DNA from: Ophioceras dolichostomum
Lineage: Eukaryota > Ascomycota > Sordariomycetes > Magnaporthales > Ophioceraceae
Assembly: GCA_003049485.1 (NCBI GenBank)
Contig: PYST01000381.1
Coordinates: 1 to 34,709 of the forward strand
Direction of reading: 5' to 3'
Length of the DNA: 34,709 bases
Shown here piece after piece: positions 1 through 10,596 of this stretch. The notes below the pieces were generated by a model. It ran no database searches and was not told the DNA's origin. It saw only the letters and a program-made list of their open reading frames with translations. The translations under genes were made by a program, and so were the position numbers. The stretch's first letter is position 1; every line of letters starts with the position of its first letter.

Positions 1-43
1 GTTGCGGAGCAATTGGGCCAGGAGTTGTGCGTATACGCGGAAA

Positions 44-77
44 GTGCGCAGGGTAATCGTGTGCGCAGGGTAATGGT
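44..77. repeat. 17-bp tandem duplication
   Basis: Two adjacent 17-base units (44-60 and 61-77), both beginning GTGCGCAGGGTAAT, differ at one position. No function is evident. Confidence 0.8.
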
Positions 78-1561
78 GGCTCACGTTATGGAAAATCGTG
101 ACTGATAACCCTGGGTGATGATGAATGAGGACAGACGGAGGTTCGGTGCCGCCAACGGGGCCGATGGCTCAGACTTTATTGACTCATCAACACAAAGAAG
201 AGGCGAGTGTGCTTTCCAGAGACAGGATGGAACAGGCGATGTTGGCAGCCACAGACTGACTGGAATGGAGTGATGACCCACGTGCCTCGGAGACGAACCA
301 ACGGCGTGGTGTTGGTGGCGGACTGTCGCGGAAGGGCGAGGAACGCGGGACGGGACGCCGACAAAGGATATCCCACCGAAAAGGGGAAGAGTGCGTTGGC
401 TGAGGCATCTTAGGACATTCCTGGTGCTGCTTCTGGCATATTGAGTGGACATCCCGCGTCCCTCAGGAAGAACAAAAAAAAACGGTCCCACGTACCTAAA
501 TCCTGGAATGATGGGACATGTTGCATGTGAAGACGCCGCCTCCGACTGCTTCGGTCTCCTGCTGCATCTTTAGCCCGGTCGGGCTTCCCTCTTCTCCAGG
601 CCACATGTTGCCGGGCCTAGCCGTCACTGATGCCTGCCCTCCCCTCCTCTATCGATACTGACAGATGGCCGTACCCGGGCGGCCACTGCCCCTTCTTCCA
701 AACCTGCTTGGCCCCCCGTCGTGATTCTCACCACTCTAATCACGCAAATTGCCCAGAGCGGCGCCCCATTTCTTCCAAATATTGTGTGATTCTACCTACA
801 AAGTCATGATGCCGCTGCGCTGAAGAGCTATCTCATGTATTTATGATGCGTCTCAATGCATCAAACTTAGGCTATCAGGACATCTGCCGCGCGGTTCGTC
901 CGTAGGAACTACGATCTCTAATGGAATCATAACATGGGTGGAGCGAAGCTTCATCGAGATTTTCTGTTTGCAGCTATCTAATTTCCCAATTCCAAGCTCT
1001 TAGAGCCTATACTTCTTTCCCTCCTTTCCTGTCGATTTTATAGACCCCTTGTTGAACCACTGGGTGCACCTCTCTGCACCCATGAGGAACTAGTTGCCTC
1101 AGTCATCAAGGCATCCACCTCAACAGACCTCAGATCACGTGGACCCTCGGGAGTCGCCTACAAAAGCACTCCCTCCGGCCCACGCGTAGACTAGCTTTTT
1201 CTCTTCCTCGTGCATCATTCAGATCAATAGAATCGGTTTACCACACGCGTGTCTTTTCCAATTGGAACCCTGGCCTTCCAACAAAAAGCTTATATAAAAT
1301 CGGTTTCTCAACGGTTTCGATTTGGCAGAATAGTGGATAGTAAATAGAAGGCAAAGCGATTCACTAGGTTAAATTCCATTGAAGTAAATTAGGAAAGCTT
1401 GGTACGTATAAAATGGAATTTGCAAAGACGTCCTGGTTCCTTGAGATATCGTTCTAACCTGAAGTGAACCCGTGGTATTAGTCTGTAGTTGTTGCAGAGG
1501 GTAGGGGGCCTAGCCACGTCGGGCCCTCCCACGTGTCACAACGGCCGTCACCTCCGTAGGG

Positions 1562-1580
1562 CACGGGCCTTAGGCCCGTG
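1562..1580. repeat. 9-bp-arm palindrome
   Basis: CACGGGCCT and AGGCCCGTG are perfect reverse complements separated by one T. The surrounding 60 bases are GC-rich, with further CACGTG-like and GGGCCC motifs. It could be a hairpin, a dimeric binding site or part of a decayed transposon end; no partner inverted repeat was identified. Confidence 0.6.
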
Positions 1581-1787
1581 GCCGTGGATAAATATCGGTC
1601 AGAACACCTCTCTGTCCGCCCCTGCGATTGAAAAAGCAACCTCCCGTACCAATTTCTTAGCGTATTGCTTGCTTCCCCTGCCAGCCGCGACAGTAGAGGC
1701 CAGTCAGGGGATGCTAAGGCTATGGCTTTTCAGGGGCAAAGTCACGTGAGAGACCTTTAGGACCATATTTCTTTTTACGCTTACGCA

Positions 1788-1901
1788 CTCATTGTGTGGC
1801 TGATTTATTTTTCCCTAGGGAGGTGGAAAGCGCTTGGCGGCGCTTTCAACAGACGTTAAAAATTCAACAACAACAACAACAACAACAACTCATTGTGTGG
1901 C
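1788..1901 (+). mobile_element. Probable short retroposon insertion with target-site duplication
   Basis: The 13-mer CTCATTGTGTGGC occurs at 1788-1800 and again at 1889-1901. Between the copies lie 88 bases that end in a perfect (CAA)8 tract (1865-1888). The insert also holds an 8-bp hairpin, GAAAGCGC (1826-1833) and GCGCTTTC (1840-1847). A target-site duplication of this length around a sequence with a simple repeated 3' tail is the usual mark of target-primed reverse transcription by a LINE machinery. The insert is too short to code, so it would be a truncated LINE end or a SINE. Identity is inferred, not matched to a named element. Confidence 0.55.
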
Positions 1902-2312
1902 GATTATATAACTAAGCAACAGTGATACGTTAAGCATTTGTAAATTGCAGCTTTACACGTGTCCCTCGAGGCCTGAAGCACCGCGTGGCTCTGGGTTTTC
2001 CAGGCAAGATTCTCAGCGACTGCTCGGTGGGGAGGTGGAAGAAAATTGTACCATAGTGGGGGTGGCCACCAAGACGCACCCCACATCGTCGGGTTCTGGT
2101 TAGCCGTGTCCAGATTTTCCCTTCCTTTTCTTGCTGCCATTTTCCTTCCTCTATCATTGGGACTGCCCACCCAATCATTAGCACTGCATCCAATCCATTG
2201 CCTCGAGTGGCTCGGCTCGTCCCTCTTTCCGTATGCCGGGCTGCGGCGGCGTTGAAATAATTCGCGCCTCTGCCTGGCTGGGTGGGTGGAGTGGTGGCAC
2301 CGAAGCGACGTA

Positions 2313-3687
2313 ATGGCGTCCAGGGGCCCCCCACTCAGACAACTGCTCATCACCTTCGACGCATTCGGCACGCTCATCAGGCCGCGGCGTCCGGTTCCGG
2401 AACAGTACGTCGAGGTGGCGCGCAGCTTCGGCCTATTCGGTGGAGGCGGTATTACCGCCGGGGATGTCGACAGCCCCATAGTGTTACGGGAGCATGCGCA
2501 GCGCGTCGAGGACTCGTTCCGCGTCGCGTTCAAGAATGAGAAGGCCGCGCATCCCAATTATGGGAAGGTCAGCGGGATGACTCCTGCGATGTGGTGGACT
2601 GAGGTATGTGATGCTCTTGGGTGTCGCTGAGGGGTGGCGATGATGATGATGGATTGCGCCTAAGTTGTGATTGATGCTGATGAGAACATGGGCTTTGTGC
2701 GCGGCGCCCGCCTGCTAGGTCATCACCAATACGCTCAAGCCGCTGCTGAAGCAAGGGGAAGAGCTTCCCCCGGCGCTAGCGCCCGCGCTGCTTCACAGGT
2801 TTTCCACGGGGGAGGGGTACGAACTCGTAGACCCAGACCTAGGCCAGCGAATCCGCGAGCTGCGGACGGCCATGATGGACAGCGCTCGGGAGGACCGTGT
2901 CGATGGCGGGGGACGAGCGCAGGCGCTGATAGACGGCCTGGTGGTCGGCGTCCTGACGAACTCAGACGACCGCGTGGCGTCGGTGCTGTCGTCTCTCGGC
3001 CTGAATGTGAGCCCCCTCAGGCACGTCCATGAGCGTTCTTATCACCGACAGGAACCGCCCCGCAGTCATCACAGCTACAGCAACAGCAGCGATGGCGATG
3101 CGGGAAACAACCGCCATGATATCGATTTCGTCTGCACGTCCTACGACACCGGGGTCGAGAAGCCCCATCGCGACGTCTTCGACAGCGCCCACGCCGGCCT
3201 GGCCAAGGAAGTCATGGACTCGCGTCGAAGGGCCGCCGGGGCGACCGACCACGAGCTCGCCGACATGTTCAACGGGAATCACCGAAGATTTTACCGCGCG
3301 GCGCTTGATGGCCCAACACGCCCGAAAATCCCGGACGACATGCCCCATCTGTGGGTTCGATCCAAGTACTGGGCCCGGATCCACGTGGGCGACGACCTCG
3401 CCACGGACGTGGCTGGGGCATTGGCCGCTAATTGGAGCCCCGTGTGGGTCGGGGGCGATGGCGATGGCGATGATATTCCGGGATCCTCTTGCGCGCATGA
3501 TGGCGACGACGCCGGGAGTCTGGGGCGCAAGGATCTGAAGACTCCGATGATGACTTTCGGTAGCCTCGCTGAATTCCCGGCCTGGGGCAGAGGTGCTCGG
3601 ACAAAGAGCGCGGGAGAGCTTTTGCGTTGGCTGACGGGTGATCCCGATACCGTGCTGTGGGACCGGACGCCGAACCTGCCCAATTGA
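2313..3687 (+). CDS. HAD-superfamily hydrolase (HDHD3-like)
   Basis: Model: join(2313..2603, 2719..3687), 419 aa, with one phase-0 intron of 115 bp (GTATGTG...CTAG). HAD motifs are in order: motif I ITFDAFGTLI with the nucleophile Asp16, motif II VLTNSDD (about residues 175-181), motif III Lys in VEKPHRDVF (about Lys245), and motif IV HVGDDLATDV (about 320-329). The cap region between motifs I and II is large and helical, as in HDHD3-like members. The residue two after the nucleophile is Phe rather than Asp, so the usual general acid/base is absent. A His/Ser/Asn-rich insertion (about 198-229) lies after motif II. The substrate is unknown; related fungal proteins are annotated only as haloacid-dehalogenase-like hydrolases. 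The start was chosen because ATG at 2313 sits 12 codons before motif I. It converges with the next gene across about 0.9 kb. Confidence 0.85.
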
Positions 3688-4599
3688 CAGAGACACAGGC
3701 TTTTGCCGCCCTGCAAACTTAGGCGACTTCCCAATAAAACACCTCGTCTGGTACTCATATCCTTCGGCTAGGCGCATATTCGTTGGAGTTGGGGAAGCAA
3801 ACCTCCCCGTCTCTTCCCTACGTCATATCGCCTTGTGTCGCATTGCAGCAGTCGCATTCATTTCCTCCGACCGTACATCTAGATACCTAAGTAGGTACCT
3901 TTAGGCATGGAAGCCGGGTTCTGGCACGCAGGAACTCTGCATGTCAATGTACCCTCAAGGCTGAAATTGGCCCAGTTTCTTTCTTGATTGGTACGGGGTT
4001 ATTGTTCGCGGCACTGCTGATGAACGCGTTCAAATGGTGAAGACGATGATTCTATTCCGCTTGCTAGCTAGACTATCGTACGTAGGACAGAAAGGAGGCT
4101 TTGTCCACCATTTGTTAACGGCTTCACGCTTTCGCACGACTCGTACACTCCGAAGATCAACTTGATCCCCTACCGGGCGAGAGTCGTGCTTTACCGTGAC
4201 CCCGGTCCTTGTCCCTTGCTGGGCGAGCGCAGTCACCTTGTCGGTCTTCCAATAGTTATTGTTAAGTCCGGTAACGGAAAACCTAAAGATGGAATCGAGC
4301 ATATTCCGGACAAGCTTGATCTAACGTCACAACCCCGAAGCAGGGCCTCCGTTGGATGTGCTTCGAGTACTCGGGCCTGATGAAAACGACAACGAGAACT
4401 TGGTGCTTGACAAATGTACGACCCTGAGATTCTGCGCTTCCAGATATCCTGGTATATGACAAGAAAATGACGCAAACGTGAAAAGCATCCCTTCTAAAAA
4501 AGAGGTGCGCCACCCCTCGGCTACCGCCATACCGTCCTCAGTCCCTAGGAACGTGAAAGCAGGGAAACAGAGAGGAAGCAGAAAAACCCCCAATACCGC
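3688..4599. other. Intergenic, convergent 3' ends
   Basis: This holds the 3' regions of two convergent genes. It includes a CTAAGTAGGTACC cluster near 3887-3899. No gene or structured RNA was recognised. Confidence 0.6.
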
Positions 4600-7500
4600 C
4601 TACGCCACCGTTTGTCGCGCCAGGGCCTCGGCCTCAATCTCCCCCACCATCCTCCCCAACCACTCCATTCGGTCCTCCCTCTGGTATATACCGTCCCGCA
4701 GCTCCCTCACCCGCTTTTGTTCCGACTTCTCGCCAGCCAGAGGAGCTAGCTTGCCGCTCAGATCATCCCCCAGCCGCCTCAGCTGATCCTCCATCTGCAG
4801 GATCACAGGGCGGACCCCCTGGAGATTGATCTGGCACGTTTCCCAAAATACCGCCCACTGCGTCGGAGGGGTGGACAGCGTCTGTCTCTGGCGGATCATG
4901 CCTTGCATTTCCTTAAGCTGTGCTGCCGTTCTCTCGACTAACTCGTCCACTCCCAAAAGCCCCCTTTCTATTTCCCGTTCAACATTGTTCGCCCGGGACA
5001 TCTTTAATACCTTTCGCTCCCCTTCGATTTCCTGCGTAGTAAACCCCATCATAAGGTGGTCCGGCAGCAGAGGCGGCATCACCGAAAGCGGCAGATTTCT
5101 TCGCACGTACGTCGGCCTCTCTGGGTGCTTTCCAGTCTTGTGCCTGAGGCTTTCAGCCAGAATCTCCGCAGGACTCTCCACCATGGAGGTTGCTGATTCT
5201 TGCCGCTTCAAGCTCGCGCTCTTGTTGCCCTCGTGATACCAGCTGCCGCTGGTTGGCTCAAGTCCCTGGAAGGACGGGCCGGGCTCATTCTGTTCAGTGA
5301 CAGACTGAGTCGTTTTAGTGACCGGTTGCGGGCCAGCTGGAGGGTAGCCCGGCGGCGGTTGCCAGTGATGAAAGTAGATTGATGGAGGATTCTGATCCTT
5401 TCGGCCGATTTGGTTTGGAAGGTGGTCTGACCGCTTTAGTTCAAAGGTCTTCTCCTGGAGTTGAAGCTCTGGATCCTTACTTCCCCCGAAATGCGCTAGG
5501 TTTGCAGCCGGCCGTGGCGGCGGTGGCGGCGGTGGTAGCGCCGAATTCGAGGTTAATAGACGGCACCGAACGGTCCCCACGAACGGGACATATTCCGTAG
5601 CAGCTGCCTTCCGGGCATCCTCGGCATTGTCGAAAATAAAGAGACAACATGGACCGCTGTGGCTAGGCGAGTCGATGGACGGCCACCGTTCGAAGGCAAC
5701 CGCAGGCTCGAAGGACTCACACCCACGGGTCAGATGTTTCAAGCTGGCATAGTCGCGCAGCTTATCGACGAAAACAGGGAAACGGCCTGCCGCGATCGCT
5801 CGAGACACGGCGGCTGATGCAAAAGTGGGTATGTCATTGACCTGGCTTTCAGTCACAGCGACTCGGCCATCCTGGCTCGTCATTTCCGTTCGGTTTTCCG
5901 CGTGCGAGATATCCACACCTTCGGCGACCTGGTCAGGCGTGTCCCATTCGAAAGGCAGGACCGGTGAAGAAGCACCATGTGTCAAAAGAGCTTTTGAGCC
6001 CCCCGTGGAGGGCGCTGACGGGTGGTTGTCAGCCCCTGGTAGGCGCGACCGATTGGGCGGATTGGCTCCCGTGGCGCGGGCGCGGCGGCCGCTCAACCAA
6101 CCCTCCACCTGCATCGTGGTGATACCTGTCGCCTCGACCAGCTGCTGTAATTCCGCCTCAGTAGGGTATGGGTTCGAGGCGTGATCATTGCGCCAAGTTT
6201 CGAGGACAGAGATCGCTTTGATGGAAATCCGTGTACGGCCTGTCTGATCCGCGGGCTGAATAGGTGGCACCCTCTCGTCGCTTGAGATGTCCAAAGCATC
6301 AGGAGGCAACTGATTGAGAGGGTAAGGAAGGCTGCGATGGTGGCTCTTCTCGGCGGAATCCGGGACGACAGCCTCCTTGGCGGACTCAGCTGGTGGAATC
6401 TCCGGGCTGTGGGGACGGTCATCTTCGTTGCCCTTCTTCAGCAACCAGGAAATCTGAGGAGCCTCTGTGGGAGATTCGAATGCTTGTCCGGAAGCCGGAG
6501 GAGCCGGGATATGCGAGTGCTGGGTAACAGTCCCGCGGCCTCCCCTCTCTTCAGTCGAAAACGTTCTGTCGACTTGAGGGTGCGCACCATCAGCTGGCCG
6601 CTGGGGAGAATCCTTCGGCAGCTGTGGGGCTTCACGAGGAACCGGTAGCGGTTCGTTTTGCTCGGGGGGATGAGCGATCAGCCCCGAATTCGGGTCAGTC
6701 GCGAGCTTGCCCTGCTCGGATTTGCTCGAGACTGAGTCATCTGATGAGTCGTCCACTGCGTCGTCCGACACCGCCTCGCCGAATTTGAAGGATCGAGTCC
6801 GGCCCCTCTTGTGCGGATGGGTTTTCAAGATGTGTCGCCGGAGACGGTTCTTTTTGATGACTTCGTTGCAGTAGGAACAGGCGAGGGTATTCGTGGGTTC
6901 GGGGTCTGGCGACGGACTAGTGGGGTTCATTGGGGTCTTGCCTATGTCAATGAGGGCTCTCACTTCAAGATCGAGGATAGGGTCCTCAACGATGTCGAAT
7001 GTGGGATCGACTCCACCACCAACGCCCCGACCAACAGCGCTGCTAGCTCCTCTGTCCCGCTTCCTGCGATCCCGATCCCCCCCTTCGGGTCTGTACTCTT
7101 CGGGCTGGAAGTTAGGGTCGTTCCAAGGGGCCAGTGGGGTCTTGTTCAGCATCGCCTGCAGCGGCGAAAGCACAGCAGCAGAAGTCTGCGCTGGCCTGGG
7201 GTCCAATTGCGCGGCTGCATCGGGGCCTGCTCTTGCTGTCTCACGGCTTATAGCGTCCCTCGGCGGCGTTTTAGCGATTGCTGATGATGCAAACGCTGAT
7301 GATTTGGCTCCGCTCTGGTCGGCCGCCGTCCTCGATGCTTCGGCGCTTGTCTTGGACTCGGACAAGTCGACGGCATCGTCGGTGACGTGCAGACGCCTGA
7401 TGTGTGCTAGCAACAAGCCTAAGGATTTCCACGGTGAGGGATATGGTGTCGAATTTAGAGCCTTGGACCGCGCGCACCAAGGGCAAGGACCCTCCAGCTC

Positions 7501-10172
7501 AGTTTCCTCCATCAAAAGATGGTATTCTCCAAGGTGATTCACAAAACGCAAGGGATCCGAGTACGGCAAGGCCGATCCGCATCCGGTCGGGCACCTGAAA
7601 AGCTCGTTGTCCGCCCCGAGCATGACATCGAGGCCCGCATTGCCATAGTCGGGGGATGCGGGAGCTGGTGGTGGCGCTGATGGGTAGAGAATGTAGCTTG
7701 CCGGCAGTGGTTTTGCAGGTCCAGAGTTGTTCCAGACATACTCGAAATGAGACCTGTGCGGGAGAACTCGGTCCGCAGCCAGCGAGCCGTCCTGCACAAG
7801 TTTCTTGATAGTGAGGATGTACCGGCTCAGCGAGTCGACATCAGCTTCGTTGCCGCGGGCTGTGAGCATGCCAAACGCGGACTTCTTGCCCTCGATTGTG
7901 ACATTGAAGGCACGGCAGAGTGCGTTGATTTCCTTCCTACCTCCCTCGTACATGTTGTCTAGAAACAGTTCTGAGAAAGAGATGGATGACTGAGGTGCCT
8001 CTGTGGGAGATGGAGAGGACCCTTTTATTGAGGGTTCTGGGCTGGTGAGCATCGGGGAGGCTAGGCGGATGTCGTCTTCCGGGCCGCCCTCGGTTTCGCC
8101 CGATCCGAGCTTTGGGTCGTGCGTTGGATCATATCTTTCCGAAGCTTCCGCCACCTCGGCCGCGACCCTTCGAGAAACCTTGTGGCAATGGGCTCGATGA
8201 TTCAAGTGGCGATCGAAGCTGGATACCGGGTATAACTTGCCGGGGCAGTCGAGGCATCTCATGCTCGGCTTTTCTGCCAGACATTCTAGGTCTCCCGTGG
8301 TGTGGGTCTTGCCGCACTTCGTAAGCACTCCTTCGAACTTGTCGTACATGCTTTTGGAGGCCCAGTCGACCATAGACTGCTTCATATGCTTTTCCGCCTC
8401 CGTCGTCTGCAGGCCGGAACGGTCAGTTTATGTGGCGCCAAATGGTATCATTTTGTTACATTGCATCCCATTCGGAGTGCTCCTTTTCTCCCTTGAGAAT
8501 CGAAACTTACCGGTTGCCACCCGAAGACATTTTCGAGCGAAACCACAATGACACTGTCCTCAGCCATGGCAGGTGTCCAGCCAAACTCGTTGACAGGCCT
8601 CTCTAGACGGGCGACATCGGTGTTTGTATCCGATATTGCTTCGACAGAGAATACTGCCGAGGCGCTGTCCGACTCGTGATCGGACTCATCGTCCGGATCG
8701 GTGTTGGCAGGCAAGATAGTCAGGGAAACCTCCTCGAGGTGGCGGGCTAGATGGGAGATGAAGGAGGGCTTCTCTTCCTCGGCAAGCTCATTGCACAGAG
8801 GACAGGTCGCGTCTTGTGTGGTTTTGCAAAGTTCGTGGTCTAAGTTGAGATGGTTCACCCAGGCGGATTTGTTGGGAAAGGGGACGGCGCTGAAGCTGCA
8901 ATCGGGGGAGATGCAGATGTACGGTTGAAGATCGGCTATGATGTGGCGCCTTCATGTCTTGTTAGCACGGTGGAGGTAGCGAGTCGAGGACTGGTGCCGG
9001 GGAGGGCAACGCACTTCCAGAGATTCTTGTTGGTTATCACGATGCTGCAGCCGCACGTGGGGCAGGTGAAGGGTTTGCCTCCGGCGGCTTCTTCGGGGAT
9101 CGGAGGGATCTTGATGGAGCTCCCGCTGGCGCCATGGTAGGACATAACCGTCTCCGCATATGCGCGCATGGTAGGAACGGAGGTCCCCAAACCAGAGTCG
9201 TGGAAGTTGGAAGACTGAAGTGTCCTCGACTTTGATGTGGTGGCGGGCGCTGCGATCTGGACGCCTGTTGGCTGAAAGTTGATGCTGGCAGCCTGCTCCC
9301 CACCCGCGCATTCTTTCTGCTGGGCAGGCTCCTTCTGCTTGGTGGCTTCTTTCTGGGCTTGAAGACGGAGAATGCGTTGCCAGTTGGCCCTGCCGAGCTG
9401 GGTGACCAGACGAGCGTCGCCCTGGGGGTATCTTTGGCGGACTCGGTCTACCAAGTGCGCGGCTGGGTCCCAGAGCTCGACCTGGGAAGCAGGGGCGGGT
9501 TGCTCCTTGTCCCTGCAGTCCAGGACTGGCTCCTCGTATCTCGGACCAAAGTCGACGAGACATTGTATATCCGTCCTGAGATCCTCGATCGCATCGTCGA
9601 TGTCGCTCTGTATCTTGGATGCCGTGGTGTAAACCGACGCCCGATCTGATTCCGAGTCGCTGTCCGCGTCGCTATCGCCTTCATCGCTGATGATGTGTGT
9701 CGCTGTGTCGGCCTGATCTTTGGCTTCCGAGACTCGATATTGTATGGCGTCTGACGGTCGTCCCTTGATACGCGGGAAGAGACCTGTGGCGGAGAGATTG
9801 TCGTTAGGCAATGGACAAAATAGGGGGAGGAAAGGAAGGCGAGAACTAACGTCCGGTCAGTGTGCGCGAAACACCCGCTAGGTGCCGAAGGGTCGCATGT
9901 CTGAGCGACTTCGACACCAGCAGCACCGCGTCCAGCTGGCCGGCCTCAACCTGGTAGCCATCAGCCCAAAGGCGGAGGTAGTCGTAAGACTGCTCGAGTC
10001 TGCGGTACGTGTCCTTGGGCAGCTGATCTGATAGCTCGGCGAGGATCAATCGGTAGAGGTCGCAGACGACGACACACAAACGCGCCGCGAGACCATAGTG
10101 CTTGGAGGGGAATGCGGGGTCGCTCTCGTCGCGAGTGAGGCTCAGCTGCCAGTCGTGGACCAAGCTTTCCAT
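4600..10172 (-). CDS. acuF-like zinc-finger / homeodomain protein
   Basis: Model: complement(join(4600..8406, 8511..8949, 9015..9783, 9851..10172)), 1778 aa; the intron phases all agree. Residues 1-110 are a helical fungal N-terminal region (CDLYRLILAELSDQL, then LRLWADGYQ). A zinc-finger block of the acuF-like fungal type spans about 345-435: CPTCG (C348, C351), RHIIADLQPYIC, CISPDC (C376, C381), H397/H402, CPLC (C413, C416), HLARH. More C2H2-like pairs follow near 561-580, 782-806, 818-850 and 1020-1040. A homeodomain lies at about 1235-1289 (VLETWRNDHASNPYPTEAEL ... QVEGWLSGRRAR). A poly-Pro stretch and a charged, probably coiled-coil C-terminus (about 1640-1778) complete it. It is likely a nuclear regulator. 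The homeodomain has Gly at position 51, normally Asn, and Leu at 49, normally Phe. It diverges from the DUF7580 gene. Confidence 0.87.
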
Positions 10173-10596
10173 CGCAACCGATGCCCGCGATGGGCGACAC
10201 GATTGGCGACGCGATCGACGGCGCGATCTGGGTCATGTAGGGAGGGCCTCCATGAGGCCGCAAAGCGTAGGAGCTAGCGATCAGCCGCGCGGCTTTTCGC
10301 GACTTCAAACGCGAATGCTTTTGGTTTAGGGAAACCTGAGCAAGCGAGGGTTTTGGAGAGCAAACCGCATCGTCAAAGCCTGACGCGCAACCTCCCGCGT
10401 AAATGTGTAAAAAAGCCCGGGCCAACCAATTTTCGCTTGCGAAGGGCCTATGGTAGGCGGCCTGCGGGCGCAGGTGCGGCTGATGATTGCCCCTCATTTG
10501 AGATCCCCCGATACAATCACAGACTCGAAACATTTCTGTCCAGATTCTGCGTCGTATCCTTCTCCAGAAAGAAATGACCAACAGGTCCTCAATCCG
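10173..10596. promoter_or_regulatory. Shared divergent promoter, 424 bp
   Basis: This is the only DNA between the start codons of the zinc-finger/homeodomain gene (-) and the DUF7580-type gene (+), so it must carry both promoters or leaders. No clear TATA box was seen. It contains repeated GATCGCG/GGCGACACGATTGGCGACG-like direct repeats around 10190-10230. Confidence 0.6.

Larger units (their letters stand above)
1..2312. other. Gene-poor left flank
   Basis: No convincing gene was found here. The open frames on both strands are short, low in recognisable domains and overlap each other. Visible items are a 17-bp tandem duplication at 44-77, a TATATAAA at 1291-1298 with no gene directly behind it, a 9-bp-arm palindrome at 1562-1580 and a retroposon-like insertion at 1788-1901. 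The last few hundred bases are presumably the promoter and 5' leader of the hydrolase gene starting at 2313. Confidence 0.6.

Noticed and set aside
1291..1298. TATATAAA on the plus strand
   Set aside because: No gene begins within about 1 kb downstream, so promoter function cannot be supported.
1489..1749. Possible transposon ends around the palindrome
   Set aside because: I looked for matching terminal inverted repeats near 1450-1520 and 1690-1760 and found none convincing.
3012..3075. Possible extra ~50-bp intron in the hydrolase gene
   Set aside because: The sequence is in frame without splicing, the putative intron would be very short, and the donor GTCCAT is poor.
2962..3777. 271-codon minus-strand open frame
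   Set aside because: It lies opposite the hydrolase exon, which has clear HAD motifs; the frame is open because of GC-rich codon bias.
6811..7537. Plus-strand open frames of 157 and 214 codons
   Set aside because: They are antisense to the large minus-strand exon, and their composition reflects that exon.
9961..10581. 206-codon minus-strand frame
   Set aside because: It overlaps the first exon of the zinc-finger/homeodomain gene in another frame and shows no domain.
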